From assembly GCF_022601685.1 (NCBI RefSeq), contig NZ_JAKUML010000017.1, positions 1-53,267 on the forward strand: a stretch of DNA of 53,267 nucleotides, written 5' to 3'. Of the stretch, positions 16,392 through 24,571 are shown one piece after another. The stretch comes from Acinetobacter sedimenti (GTDB lineage: Bacteria > Pseudomonadota > Gammaproteobacteria > Pseudomonadales > Moraxellaceae). Numbering within the stretch: position 1 is the stretch's first letter; each line of letters opens with the position of its first letter. The notes beneath the pieces are model-generated. The model was not told where the DNA came from. It did not search any database and saw only the letters and a list, made by a program, of their open reading frames with translations. A program made the position numbers and the translations under genes.

Positions 16392-16419
16392 TATATACAT
16401 ATGTATATACAAGTGTATA
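16392..16419. promoter_or_regulatory. Twin palindromic operators over a -10 element
   Basis: Two copies of TATACA-N2-TGTATA, at 16394-16407 and 16406-16419, overlap by two bases with centres 12 bases apart. The first is embedded in an 18-bp perfect palindrome (16392-16409). The second overlaps a TATAAT at 16416-16421 that could be the -10 of the reductase-desaturase unit, 33 bases before its ATG. A repressor bound here would block that promoter. The core TACACTTGTA read on the other strand resembles, from memory, the FabR/DesT operator type. Binding by the adjacent TetR protein is inferred. Confidence 0.6.
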
Positions 16420-16453
16420 ATAATTACAAATTTAACTTTAGATCTTTCGAAAT

Positions 16454-17560
16454 ATGACGACACTTTCCAAATCGAATACATGGCTCAATCAGCTTTCAAG
16501 CACTGTGTTTGATCGCTCTGCAACCGACTTCTGGCTACAACAAATCAATCCGCTTTGGTCAAGTAGCGAAGCACGTGGGCAAATCATTGCTCGCCATCAA
16601 ATTGCGCAAGATATGTATCAGCTGAAAATCAAATGCAATCGACGTATGGATTTTGGGGAAGCAGGTCAGCATCATCCTGTCTTTGTGGAGATCAATGGGA
16701 TTCGTTATGAACGTAGTTATAGTTTGACGCAACTCGATCGCCAACATATCGCCTTGAATGTCAAACATGTCCACGGTGGTTTGGTCAGCGGTTGGCTATG
16801 TGAGAAAGCTAATATTGGCGATTACTTAAGCTTTGGTAAACCTTATGGTGAAGTATCACTAGATCATTTTCAAAGCAAAAGACTCGTCTTGCTCGTTGCA
16901 GGGAGCGGCATCACTCCTGCGTTTAGCGTATTACATGCGCTTGAAAAGCAAAACCGCCTAGAAGACTATCAAATCCATTTAAAATATTGGGCGTCAACTC
17001 AGCGTGAACATGCTTTTATCTTACCATTTAAACAATGGCAAGAACGCTATGCTTCGTTCAATGTTGACTTCTATTCTACCCAAGCGCAAAGCAACACAGA
17101 CAACAATGACACGACATCGCAACGCTTAAACGCCACTCATGTGCAATCCATTCAGGATGTGCATGACTGTGCTGTATTCGCATGTGGTCCTTCGGGTTTT
17201 GTCGAAACTGCGCAAAGCTTATGTACAGATGCTAGGCAATTTCAAGGTGAATCTTTTTACTTTTCTACGCCAAGTATCACGGATTCAGATTCATCAGAAA
17301 TTGAACTGATCAATATCCATCTCAGTCGTTCGAACAAACAATTGCAAATCCCAAAAGGTCAGTCGATTTTGACCGCTTTAGAAGCGCGCAACATCCGCCC
17401 ACAACACGGTTGTCGCATGGGAATTTGTAATAAATGTGCATGTCCCAAAGTTAGTGGTAGCACACAGCATATTGCCAACAAACAAACCAATCATGAAGCC
17501 AACCAATTACTACGCATCTGCGTCAATAGTGCACAAAGTGACATCACACTTGCGCTGTAA
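16454..17560 (+). CDS. Flavodoxin/ferredoxin reductase with C-terminal 2Fe-2S domain
   Basis: Electron-transfer protein of three modules: a FAD-binding domain (about 35-140, with RSYSL), an NAD(P)-binding domain (about 145-255, with LLVAGSGITPAFSVL and CGPSGFVE) and a plant-type ferredoxin domain at the C-terminus. The iron-sulfur ligands are visible in CRMGICNKCACP (three cysteines near 320-330) with a fourth cysteine near 352 (LRICVN). This is the layout of the reductase that supplies electrons to the acyl-CoA or acyl-lipid desaturase next door (DesC in Pseudomonas). It lies about 75 bases before the desaturase gene on the same strand and sits just behind the twin operator, so repression by the TetR protein is likely. 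Confidence 0.88.
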   Translation: MTTLSKSNTWLNQLSSTVFDRSATDFWLQQINPLWSSSEARGQIIARHQIAQDMYQLKIKCNRRMDFGEAGQHHPVFVEINGIRYERSYSLTQLDRQHIALNVKHVHGGLVSGWLCEKANIGDYLSFGKPYGEVSLDHFQSKRLVLLVAGSGITPAFSVLHALEKQNRLEDYQIHLKYWASTQREHAFILPFKQWQERYASFNVDFYSTQAQSNTDNNDTTSQRLNATHVQSIQDVHDCAVFACGPSGFVETAQSLCTDARQFQGESFYFSTPSITDSDSSEIELINIHLSRSNKQLQIPKGQSILTALEARNIRPQHGCRMGICNKCACPKVSGSTQHIANKQTNHEANQLLRICVNSAQSDITLAL

Positions 17561-17636
17561 AGCTAATTCATCGAGTGAAAATGAAGCACATTGAACTGCG
17601 ATAAAGATAATTTTGAAATGATTTGAGGAAGTCATC

Positions 17637-18731
17637 ATGAACATGCCTGCAAAGATTGAATATATAAAAAATCCGAAAAACCGTGAATTGACCTCTGCCG
17701 AGTTAGATCGCTTTGCCAAAGAACTTGATGCGATCAAACAAGAGGTGCTCGACGATCTCGGTGAGAAAGATGCCAAATATATCCGTCGTGTGATTGCGAC
17801 AATGCGATATAGCAGTGTGCTTGGTCGTGCCTTGCTATTTGCAGGATGGTTTCCACCTGCATGGTTGCTTGGGACGAGTCTACTCTCTGTGGCGAAGATT
17901 TTGGAAAATATGGAAGTTGGGCACAACATCATGCACGGTCAATACGACTGGATGAATGATCCCAATATGAATGGTCAACGCTATGAATGGGATACCGTTG
18001 GTACATCGGATAATTGGCGTGAAACGCATAATTTTAAACATCATACTTATACCAATATCAAAGGCATGGATGATGATATTGGTTATGGCTTACTGCGCTT
18101 ATTCCCTGAACAACGTTGGAAAGCTGGCTATCTACTACAACCTTTGTACAGCATTCCATTTTGCCTACTTTTTCAATGGGGCGTTGCGATTCAGAACCTT
18201 GAAATTGGTAAGCTCCTCATTGGTAAAAAAACTAAACAACAACTTTGGAATGATTGGAAACCTGTGCAAAATAAAGTCGCAAAGCAACTGTTTAAAGACT
18301 ATGTATTTTTCCCACTCATCGCAGGACCAAGTGCAATCCCTGTATTTCTAGGCAATTTAACTGCGAATGGCATGCGAAATATTTGGACATTTAGCATCAT
18401 CTTCTGTGGTCATTTCACCAAAGATGTTGAGGTTTTCCCAAAAACCGTTTTGCTCAATGAGTCAAAAGGACATTGGTATATGCGCCAAATTCGTGGTTCA
18501 TCGAACTTAAAAGGTTCTGAAGCTTTTCATATCCTTTCAGGGCATCTTAGTCATCAGATTGAACATCATCTGTTCCCTGACGTTCCTGCACGCCGTTACC
18601 GTCAAATGGCACCAAAGGTTGAAGCCGTCTGCAAAAAATATGGTTTGAATTATAACAATGCCAGTCTTGTCAAGCAGTTTGGACAAGTGCTTGGGCGCAT
18701 TGTGAAGTATGCTTTTCCGTTCAAAAAGTAA
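17637..18731 (+). CDS. Membrane fatty acid desaturase
   Basis: Di-iron membrane desaturase that inserts double bonds in acyl chains. All three histidine boxes are present: HNIMH near 96-100, HNFKHH near 131-136 and HQIEHH near 306-311. Hydrophobic segments lie between the boxes. The HQIEHH form of the third box occurs in acyl-lipid and front-end desaturases; no cytochrome b5 domain is fused, consistent with electrons coming from the adjacent ferredoxin reductase. GAGG is well placed before the ATG. The position of the double bond made cannot be read from the sequence. Together with the reductase and repressor it forms a membrane-fluidity module. Confidence 0.9.
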   Translation: MNMPAKIEYIKNPKNRELTSAELDRFAKELDAIKQEVLDDLGEKDAKYIRRVIATMRYSSVLGRALLFAGWFPPAWLLGTSLLSVAKILENMEVGHNIMHGQYDWMNDPNMNGQRYEWDTVGTSDNWRETHNFKHHTYTNIKGMDDDIGYGLLRLFPEQRWKAGYLLQPLYSIPFCLLFQWGVAIQNLEIGKLLIGKKTKQQLWNDWKPVQNKVAKQLFKDYVFFPLIAGPSAIPVFLGNLTANGMRNIWTFSIIFCGHFTKDVEVFPKTVLLNESKGHWYMRQIRGSSNLKGSEAFHILSGHLSHQIEHHLFPDVPARRYRQMAPKVEAVCKKYGLNYNNASLVKQFGQVLGRIVKYAFPFKK

Positions 18732-18820
18732 ATGAACTTGGAGATACACCGAAAACTACCCAAAATCGTGCCAAAAGTGGCATAATATGCGCCACTCCCA
18801 CACGATATTAAGGTACTGCT

Positions 18821-19045
18821 ATGGCAATGCGTCCTGCTGTTCGTCGTCACGCTTTGGTGATGATCGTTTTTGCATTGGCTCAATGGATATTTGTCATGGT
18901 GGCATTGCACCAAAACCTTTGGCATCTCGATAAGTATGGTCGTATTTTGGCTTTCTGTGCCAGTGCATTTGGCGGTGCGTGGCTATTGATTCTTGCTGTC
19001 TTGTATATGGTGATCAAGGGCAACGACGGCAAAGACCCTAAATAA
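18821..19045 (+). CDS. Small two-helix membrane protein, unknown
   Basis: A 74-residue protein with a basic N-terminus, two membrane helices (about 10-27 and 41-65) and a short charged tail KGNDGKDPK. I do not recognise a named family. AAGG upstream of the ATG at 18821 is a plausible ribosome binding site; ATG at 18827 is an alternative. It follows the desaturase by about 90 bases with possible promoter-like A/T sequence between them, so it may be separate. Confidence 0.65.
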   Translation: MAMRPAVRRHALVMIVFALAQWIFVMVALHQNLWHLDKYGRILAFCASAFGGAWLLILAVLYMVIKGNDGKDPK

Positions 19046-19072
19046 TCGCTTTCTGAGCATTAGATAAAAAAT

Positions 19073-19099
19073 CACCTACTGCAAGTCGTGCAGTAGGTG
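19073..19099 (-). terminator. Perfect 11-bp hairpin with terminator polarity on the minus strand
   Basis: CACCTACTGCA at 19073-19083 pairs perfectly with TGCAGTAGGTG at 19089-19099 around a 5-nt loop. On the plus strand the hairpin has an A-run before it and no T-run after it; on the minus strand it is followed by ATTTTTTATC. It therefore looks like a terminator for transcription from the right, yet no minus-strand gene starts between here and 19369. The remainder of the gap to 19369 is A/T-rich with nothing else recognisable. Confidence 0.55.
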
Positions 19100-19368
19100 G
19101 GCTACAAAATCATCAATCATTAAAATCATCAATTTATATTTTATGCAGTAGAAACCTCTCCCAGTTCCGCATCGTTTTTTCCTACAAAACTTAGAACAAG
19201 TTTCATGCCAAATCATAAATACTTCACTTAAAAATATTAAATAACAAAAACTTAAATACTTTACAGTTATCTATATATCAACAATGGCTCGCAGTTAAAC
19301 ATTCTCATACTAATTTTCGGGCGATTTTAGTGCACACTATGGATCAATCATTCGCTTGGGAAATTTCA

Positions 19369-20190
19369 ATGATCAATACAAGTGCAAACCATTTCTTTCA
19401 AGCAAACTTTCGATATTTCAATTTTGACTGGTTGCACGCTTGTGCAACAATGGTTATTACAGGAATGGCATTGATGATTTCGTCGAATAGTTATGCCGAT
19501 CGCAATGCAGAGATTCGAGAAGCCTGTGCACAACTGCCAACTTATCAACAGCAAGGCGCACGCTTGTATCAGCAGAAGAACTATTCGAAAGCTTTGGATG
19601 CTTTTGAAAACCAAGCGACATACACCCATTTCTGTTTGCTCAATCAAGATGATCTCGCTAAAAGCGCTCAAACTTTGACTGAGGCGAATCTTGCAACGGC
19701 TTATAACAATGTCGGCTTAGCCCATACCAAGCTAGGACAATATGCTTGGGCAAAAGCATGGTATGCATTGCGTCCAGAGAATAAAAAGAGTCAGTACAAT
19801 TTATCGAAACTTCCCAAACAGCTTTATACAGATCAAAAAATCACTGGGGAATATGTGCGTTATGCAGGTCAAGGTGCATGGAATCGTTTAGTAGTGTCTG
19901 ATCAAGGTGATCATTATGCGATTCGATTTTATGGTTTAAGAATGGGATTATTGGCGCTGATTTACGGTCCAAATCTTGGTGAGTTTACGATTGAAATGCC
20001 GAAAAAAGTGGCAGGAAAAACCAATACGCACGCTGAATATCATTATGAAGATTGTCAGATTGATTTAGATTTTTTTAATCATTCACTGAGCGAGCAGTTC
20101 ATTGCGGTCAAACAACAACAAGGCGATGCGTCAAGTTGTGGTTTCGGGTTTGGAGTATATGCAGATGGTGCTTATCATAAGGTTAAATAA
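19369..20190 (+). CDS. Secreted or membrane-anchored TPR-like protein, unknown
   Basis: No named family is recognised. From the chosen ATG (19369, with GGGA about eight bases upstream) the protein has an N-terminal region of about 20 residues and then a hydrophobic segment ending SSNSYA that could be a signal peptide cleaved before DRNAEI. Residues after it carry TPR-like helices (ARLYQQKNYSKALDAFEN and ATAYNNVGLAHTKLGQYAWA), and the second half is a beta-rich domain with CQIDLDFF and a C-terminal cysteine. Earlier starts at 19330 (GTG) and 19339 (ATG) are possible. It is monocistronic by context. A periplasmic protein-binding role is a guess from the TPR pattern. Confidence 0.65.
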   Translation: MINTSANHFFQANFRYFNFDWLHACATMVITGMALMISSNSYADRNAEIREACAQLPTYQQQGARLYQQKNYSKALDAFENQATYTHFCLLNQDDLAKSAQTLTEANLATAYNNVGLAHTKLGQYAWAKAWYALRPENKKSQYNLSKLPKQLYTDQKITGEYVRYAGQGAWNRLVVSDQGDHYAIRFYGLRMGLLALIYGPNLGEFTIEMPKKVAGKTNTHAEYHYEDCQIDLDFFNHSLSEQFIAVKQQQGDASSCGFGFGVYADGAYHKVK

Positions 20191-20237
20191 CCTGAGTTCG
20201 GCTTATGATGAGTAAAAACTGCATGCCAAGTTGGAGC

Positions 20238-20370
20238 GTCAGTCGCACTGTTCGAGGTCAGCATAGCTTTAGTAAAGTGAAGTTTTCCAAGGTATTCGAT
20301 TGATTTTGATATATGACCGAGTTTGCGACTGACAAATGGCTTTGCCTACTTTCCCCGAAAGGAAAGTAGG
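20238..20370. repeat. Structured non-coding element with nested inverted repeats
   Basis: In the 305-base gap between the TPR-like gene and the convergent antiporter gene there are two inverted repeats: GTCAGTCGCA at 20238-20247 with TGCGACTGAC at 20324-20333 (perfect, 10 bp, 76-base interior), and CCTACTTTCC at 20345-20354 with GGAAAGTAGG at 20361-20370 (perfect, 10 bp, loop CCGAAA). Neither is followed by a T-run. The layout suggests a REP-like or other dispersed palindromic element, or a small structured RNA. No ORF of merit lies in the gap. Confidence 0.5.
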
Positions 20371-20495
20371 TCGAACCGAAGGTTAATCCCGACATAAAAG
20401 CATACACTTCAATACCTTGTCTAAAAATGATTTTCCTTTTCAAAGCCATACACTGCAAATTTCATCAAACGCGAGTTATTTAAGTTTTCAGTACC

Positions 20496-21929
20496 TTACA
20501 GATACATCGCCGCGATCCAACCAAAGATAATCAATGGAATATTGAAGTGCAAAAATGTCGGAACGACCGTATCCCAAATATGATCGTGCTGATCATCGGC
20601 ATTTAGCCCTGCCGTTGGACCCAAGGTCGAATCCGACGCAGGAGAACCTGCATCACCGAGTGCCGCTGCTGTACCGATCAATGCGACGGTTGCCAATGGT
20701 GAAAAGCCAAATTGTGCGCACAGTGGTACATAAATCACTGCCAAAATCGGCACGGTCGAAAATGAAGAACCAATACCTAAAGTCACGAATAGACCGATCA
20801 ACAACATCAAAAATGCTGCCAAAGCTTTATGACCACCAAGCTCAGCCATCACGCCTTGAATCAAGCTATCGACTTGACCAGTCGCCTGCATCACTGAGGC
20901 AAACCCTGACGCAGCAATCATGATAAAACCGACCAATGCCATCATCCGCATACCTTGCACGAATACATCATCGGCTTGTTGCCATTTAAAAATACCTGCC
21001 GCTGATAACACCGCAAAACCGATCAAGCCACCCAATATCATTGAGCCAGCATAGAGCTGTACAGTGATCGTCAAGACCACGGCAAGACATGCCATCAACA
21101 AGGTTTTTTTGGCAATCTGTGGGACATCTTTGGCTTCGGATTGTAAGCTTTGTCCATCATGCTTTAGCTCTTCGGTGAGATCAACATTTGCATTTTTTTC
21201 AGTTTGGAGCGGTTGTTCCAAATCCATCTTTTGCACACTTGCTACGGCTTGCATCTGATATTGACGTGGTTTGCGATAGCTAAAAAACACCGCAACGAAC
21301 ATGCCTAAAAACATCCCCGCAACAGGAATCGCCATACCAACTGGCAACATCCAACGCTCAACCTGTAGATTATATTTCGCACCCACTTCGTTGATATTCC
21401 CCATCAAGATTTGTTCTAAGAAGATCGCACCAAAACCGACTGGAAGTAGCATATAAGTCCCGACCAAGCCCATTGTCAGCACACAAGCCACCGCACGGCG
21501 ATCAAGATTGAGATGATTCATGACTTTGAGTAAAGGTGGAATCATCACAGGAATAAAGGCGATATGCACTGGAATCAAGTTCTGTGAAAAGATCGCAGCG
21601 ACAAATAAAATCGAAAAAAGCACGTATTTTAATTTTGCAGTTTTGGCGTGTTCCGCTTCTTGTCCAAGTAGACCCAATAACTTATGCGCCAATAAATCTG
21701 GCAACCCCGACTTTGATAGCGCTAAAGCAAATGCACCTAATACAGCATAAGATAACGCCACTTCCGCACCGCCACCCAAGCCCTCATTAAAGGCTTTGAC
21801 CGTATCTGAAATCCCTAACCCTGCGACCAACCCACCGACAACGGCGGAAATGACTAAGGTAAATACCACTGACACCCTTGCCAAAGACAAAGCGAACATC
21901 AGTAAAATTGCAATCACAACTGCATTCAT
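20496..21929 (-). CDS. NhaC-type Na+/H+ antiporter family protein
   Basis: Polytopic membrane protein of 477 residues with about 11-12 hydrophobic segments in two halves and a polar central loop (about 225-265, rich in E, K, Q). Stretches such as FSQNLIPVHIAFIPVMIPPLL and FSTVPILAVIYVPL, and the ending GDAGSPASDSTLGPTAGL, match my memory of the ion-transporter superfamily containing NhaC and YuiF-like proteins. Substrate could be Na+/H+ or a small organic anion/H+ exchange. The ATG at 21929 has no strong ribosome binding site. It is convergent with the TPR-like gene and appears monocistronic. Confidence 0.75.
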   Translation of the reverse strand: MNAVVIAILLMFALSLARVSVVFTLVISAVVGGLVAGLGISDTVKAFNEGLGGGAEVALSYAVLGAFALALSKSGLPDLLAHKLLGLLGQEAEHAKTAKLKYVLFSILFVAAIFSQNLIPVHIAFIPVMIPPLLKVMNHLNLDRRAVACVLTMGLVGTYMLLPVGFGAIFLEQILMGNINEVGAKYNLQVERWMLPVGMAIPVAGMFLGMFVAVFFSYRKPRQYQMQAVASVQKMDLEQPLQTEKNANVDLTEELKHDGQSLQSEAKDVPQIAKKTLLMACLAVVLTITVQLYAGSMILGGLIGFAVLSAAGIFKWQQADDVFVQGMRMMALVGFIMIAASGFASVMQATGQVDSLIQGVMAELGGHKALAAFLMLLIGLFVTLGIGSSFSTVPILAVIYVPLCAQFGFSPLATVALIGTAAALGDAGSPASDSTLGPTAGLNADDQHDHIWDTVVPTFLHFNIPLIIFGWIAAMYL

Positions 21930-22106
21930 AAAACATACAACTAAAAAGAATCAGTCGCTATTCTATCAGTCACTTTGCGAATCGGTGCAAAAATCTGATT
22001 AGCCACAAGATTTAATGTGCTTAAATGCTCATTTTAAAAATCCTCAGAAATAAAAAAACTCAATCGAAATAAAGTCCTCGATTGAGCTCGATCACCAGAT
22101 TAAAAA

Positions 22107-23009
22107 TTAATATTTTAAAGCAAAATCAGCAATATATTGCGCAATACGTTGCGGTTGGCTCAAGATCGCCCAATGATTCGCATCCACCTCAACACGGCTA
22201 AAATCATCTGCCCAATGTTGTACTTCATCAATATATTCAGGACTGACAAAATGATCACGCTTCAATACGATTGCCTGAACAGGACACTGTGCATAGCGTT
22301 TTCTTGGCTTGAGCATGGTTGGAATGAAGTTGGCACGATACAGCGCAATACCATGCTGACCATCTTGTAACACCGCTTGGCTTACTGGTAGACCTTTGGT
22401 TTTTTCCAAATTGTTTAAAAACTTTTGCCACTGATTCACCGAGCTGATACGCCAATAGGTCGGCGCCAACAATGGCAAATGAAATACAGCGATATACCAA
22501 GACTTACTGAGCATTTTCAGTACATTGAGTGGCTGCACCGTTTTTGCCTTTTGTAGATAGTGCTGAGCATGATCTAGGCAAGGCCCTGAAATGGTCGAAT
22601 AGGATAAAATTTTTCCACGAAAGCTTTCTTCTGTGACCGATTCCCATGTTTGAATCGACCCCCAATCATGCGCTGCGAGATGAAATTGGCGGTTTGGGAT
22701 AACCTGCTCCACCACTGCATTTAAATCTTTAGAAAGTTGTGGCAATCGGTAGCTTGATAGTTTCTTCGGAATAGTCGAACGCCCTGCACCACGTACATCG
22801 TAACTAATCACATAGAAATCATTGAGTAAATGCGGAATCACCAACTCCCACACTTCTTGATTGTCAGGATAGCCATGTACGAGCACCATCGCAGGCTTAC
22901 TTGCATCACCGAAGCTTTGCGCAAAAAGTTGCTCGTCGTCTGTGGTTTTTACCCAGTATTGTTGAGCTTGCTGGTGTAGTTGCTGTTTTGATTGCTGTAA
23001 TGCTTGCAT
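22107..23009 (-). CDS. Alpha/beta hydrolase, epoxide-hydrolase-like
   Basis: Alpha/beta-hydrolase fold enzyme with HGYPDN near residue 45 (oxyanion-hole region), DVRGAGRS near 71, and nucleophile elbow HDWGS with D115, followed by the catalytic histidine in DANHWAI near the C-terminus. An aspartate nucleophile in HDWG is typical of epoxide hydrolases and haloalkane dehalogenases. The cap region has few recognisable features. The frame continues to a TTG at 23054, but GGGAAG five bases before the ATG at 23009 supports a 300-residue protein. Substrate is unknown. It is divergent from the thioesterase gene. Confidence 0.8.
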   Translation of the reverse strand: MQALQQSKQQLHQQAQQYWVKTTDDEQLFAQSFGDASKPAMVLVHGYPDNQEVWELVIPHLLNDFYVISYDVRGAGRSTIPKKLSSYRLPQLSKDLNAVVEQVIPNRQFHLAAHDWGSIQTWESVTEESFRGKILSYSTISGPCLDHAQHYLQKAKTVQPLNVLKMLSKSWYIAVFHLPLLAPTYWRISSVNQWQKFLNNLEKTKGLPVSQAVLQDGQHGIALYRANFIPTMLKPRKRYAQCPVQAIVLKRDHFVSPEYIDEVQHWADDFSRVEVDANHWAILSQPQRIAQYIADFALKY

Positions 23010-23180
23010 AGTTCTTCCCAAATAATCCTGAAGATATCGTTTATCCACGTTCAATACAGAATCAACGAGATAAACCGACTGAGTAAAATCCTATCGGAAT
23101 AGGATTGTCGTCAATCTGTGCTTGTTTTTCCTCAAACTCCGATTAGTATGGAGTAAAAGATGAAGAGATAAATTGACTTT

Positions 23181-23684
23181 ATGGACATACGTACAGTAAT
23201 TAATCGTCTACCGAGTGTAGCTAAGTTTATTTTGAATTTTTATTCACCGTTTCGTGGCGCAGGTATCGAAGTCGAAAAAATGCACCTCGATGAGGGCTTT
23301 ATTCGAGTCAAAATGCCACTCACTCGCAAAAATCGAAATATTGTCGGTGTGCACTTTGGTGGTAGCTTATATGCGATGGTTGACCCATTTTATATGTTGA
23401 TTTTGATGCATCAACTGGGTGAGAAATATATCGTTTGGGATAAAGCTGCGACGATTCAATTCCTTTCACCTGGACGTGGTACAGTCTATGCGGATGTCCG
23501 AATCAGCCCTGATGAGCTCACAGAAATTCGTCAGCTTGCTTTGAATCATGAACCTGTGTTCCGCACCTATCATCTCGACATTATTGATGAACAAGGACAA
23601 CGGATCGCCGCTGTAGAAAAAGTCGTCTATATCCGCCGTAAAAAGCCAAAAGGTACACGATCGCTTTTTCGTTCTAAACAATAA
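23181..23684 (+). CDS. Hotdog-fold thioesterase-like protein (DUF4442)
   Basis: A 167-residue protein with the DUF4442/hotdog pattern NIVGVHFGGSLYAMVDPFYMLIL, in which HFGGS is the start of the long hotdog helix, followed by KAATIQFLSPGRGTVYADVRIS. The fold suggests acyl-CoA thioesterase activity, and the gene sits near lipid-related genes, but substrate is not known. The C-terminus is basic (YIRRKKPKGTRS). The ATG has only a weak purine-rich stretch upstream. Confidence 0.75.
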   Translation: MDIRTVINRLPSVAKFILNFYSPFRGAGIEVEKMHLDEGFIRVKMPLTRKNRNIVGVHFGGSLYAMVDPFYMLILMHQLGEKYIVWDKAATIQFLSPGRGTVYADVRISPDELTEIRQLALNHEPVFRTYHLDIIDEQGQRIAAVEKVVYIRRKKPKGTRSLFRSKQ

Positions 23685-23694
23685 AAACGTGTAA

Positions 23695-23847
23695 TCAAAA
23701 CGACCACTACAACATCTTGGTGTTGAGGATTTTTATGAAATTCGCTCTGAATACCAAGAGTTTGCAGATCAACGCCATCAAAATTCTTCGGAGAATGCAA
23801 AATTTCAAACCATAGAGTTGGCTAAAAAACTGACTTCATCAGATTGA
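23695..23847 (+). pseudogene. Possible C-terminal remnant of a lost gene
   Basis: In one frame 50 codons are open from just after the TAA at 23692-23694 to a TGA at 23845-23847 and read like normal soluble protein, for example GVEDFYEIRSEYQEFADQR and AKFQTIELAKKLTSSD. There is no in-frame ATG, and the overlapping ATG frame gives only 26 residues. It may be the tail of a gene whose front has been deleted. I cannot name the parent family. The evidence is composition and amino-acid texture only. Confidence 0.35.
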
Positions 23848-23856
23848 CCGAGTTCA

Positions 23857-23901
23857 ATTACACATAAAAAAATTACACATAAAAAAATTGCATATAAAAA
23901 A
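23857..23901. repeat. Three tandem copies of a 15-bp A-rich unit
   Basis: Units at 23857-23871, 23872-23886 and 23887-23901 follow the pattern ATTACACATAAAAAA; the first two are identical and the third differs at a few bases. They lead directly into the hairpin at 23901-23923. Confidence 0.75.
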
Positions 23902-23923
23902 AGTTGCGCCAATGACGCAACTT
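23901..23923. terminator. Bidirectional terminator
   Basis: AAGTTGCG at 23901-23908 pairs with CGCAACTT at 23916-23923 around a 7-nt loop, with a long A-run on the left and TCTTTT on the right. It separates the plus-strand thioesterase gene from the minus-strand glycine-zipper gene and can serve both. Confidence 0.75.
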
Positions 23924-23977
23924 CTTTTATTAAACTCAGATTCTCAAATTAAGTTTATTAAATCGAGGTTTTAGGGA

Positions 23978-24361
23978 TTAGCGACCTTCACCAATCGCAG
24001 CACCTGCGCCACCACCGATCGCACCACCAACTGCAGCACCTTCTGCACCACCAATGACTTTTTCACCGATGATCGCACCGACTGCACCGCCAATCGCACT
24101 TGAGGTAGAACCTGTGCCACTACTACCTTGACTGTTTGAACCAAGACCTGCACCTGCGGCTGCACCAACACCTGCACCGGTACGACCGCCAGCCTTTTGA
24201 CCGACTGCACCGCCTACGGCACCACCGACTGCTGCTGCACCGATGCGATTTTGTGATGGTGTTGCATTCGCACAGCCAACTAATAATGCGGCACTCATCG
24301 CCAAACTTGCAAATACAGCTGTGGTTTTATGCGTTTGCTTCGACATTGTTTGTTTTAACAT
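23978..24361 (-). CDS. Glycine-zipper lipoprotein
   Basis: Small envelope lipoprotein. The N-terminus has a basic region, a hydrophobic stretch and the lipobox LLVGC, so the mature protein should begin at the cysteine of CANATPSQ. The rest is almost entirely glycine-zipper repeats (GAAAVGGAVGGAVGQKAGG, AIGGAVGAIIGEKVIGG, AVGGAIGGGAGAAIGEG) split by a short serine-rich linker. Such proteins resemble SlyB/Pcp and OmpA-related glycine-zipper proteins of the outer membrane. GAGG eight bases before the ATG at 24361 supports the start. The function of this member is unknown. Confidence 0.85.
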   Translation of the reverse strand: MLKQTMSKQTHKTTAVFASLAMSAALLVGCANATPSQNRIGAAAVGGAVGGAVGQKAGGRTGAGVGAAAGAGLGSNSQGSSGTGSTSSAIGGAVGAIIGEKVIGGAEGAAVGGAIGGGAGAAIGEGR

Positions 24362-24494
24362 GGTTATATCCTCTTCTTCCTAAAAAATGAACTGTATAAG
24401 TATGCAAAATCAATGCGCACGAATCTTGCGCTTATCGTTATCGAATTGTGTCGAATGTAACCGACTTGTCACATTTCTTTAAAAGCTAAAATCA

Positions 24495-24527
24495 AAAAAA
24501 CGTAGTCTTATCGGAAGTACGTTTTTT
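24495..24527. terminator. Terminator between same-strand minus genes
   Basis: AAAAAACGTA at 24495-24504 pairs with TACGTTTTTT at 24518-24527 around a 13-nt loop. On the minus strand it follows the gene that stops at 24572 and is followed by a T-run, so it most likely ends that transcript before the glycine-zipper gene. Confidence 0.75.
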
Positions 24528-24571
24528 TTTCAAACACATCAGGTGAATTTCAACTACATGCCATTTCTATG

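Noticed and set aside
19188..19209. Minus-strand micro-ORF of 21 residues next to the 19073 hairpin
   Set aside because: It would fit the terminator polarity, but it has no ribosome binding site and too little length to judge.
20258..20458. Minus-strand ORF of 66 residues in the structured gap
   Set aside because: It overlaps inverted repeats, has no ribosome binding site and an unconvincing composition.
23857..23901. CRISPR array
   Set aside because: The repeats are 15 bp, directly adjacent without spacers, and only three copies.
23971..24210. Valine/glutamine-rich ORF inside the glycine-zipper gene
   Set aside because: It is a frame shadow of the repetitive glycine codons on the same strand.
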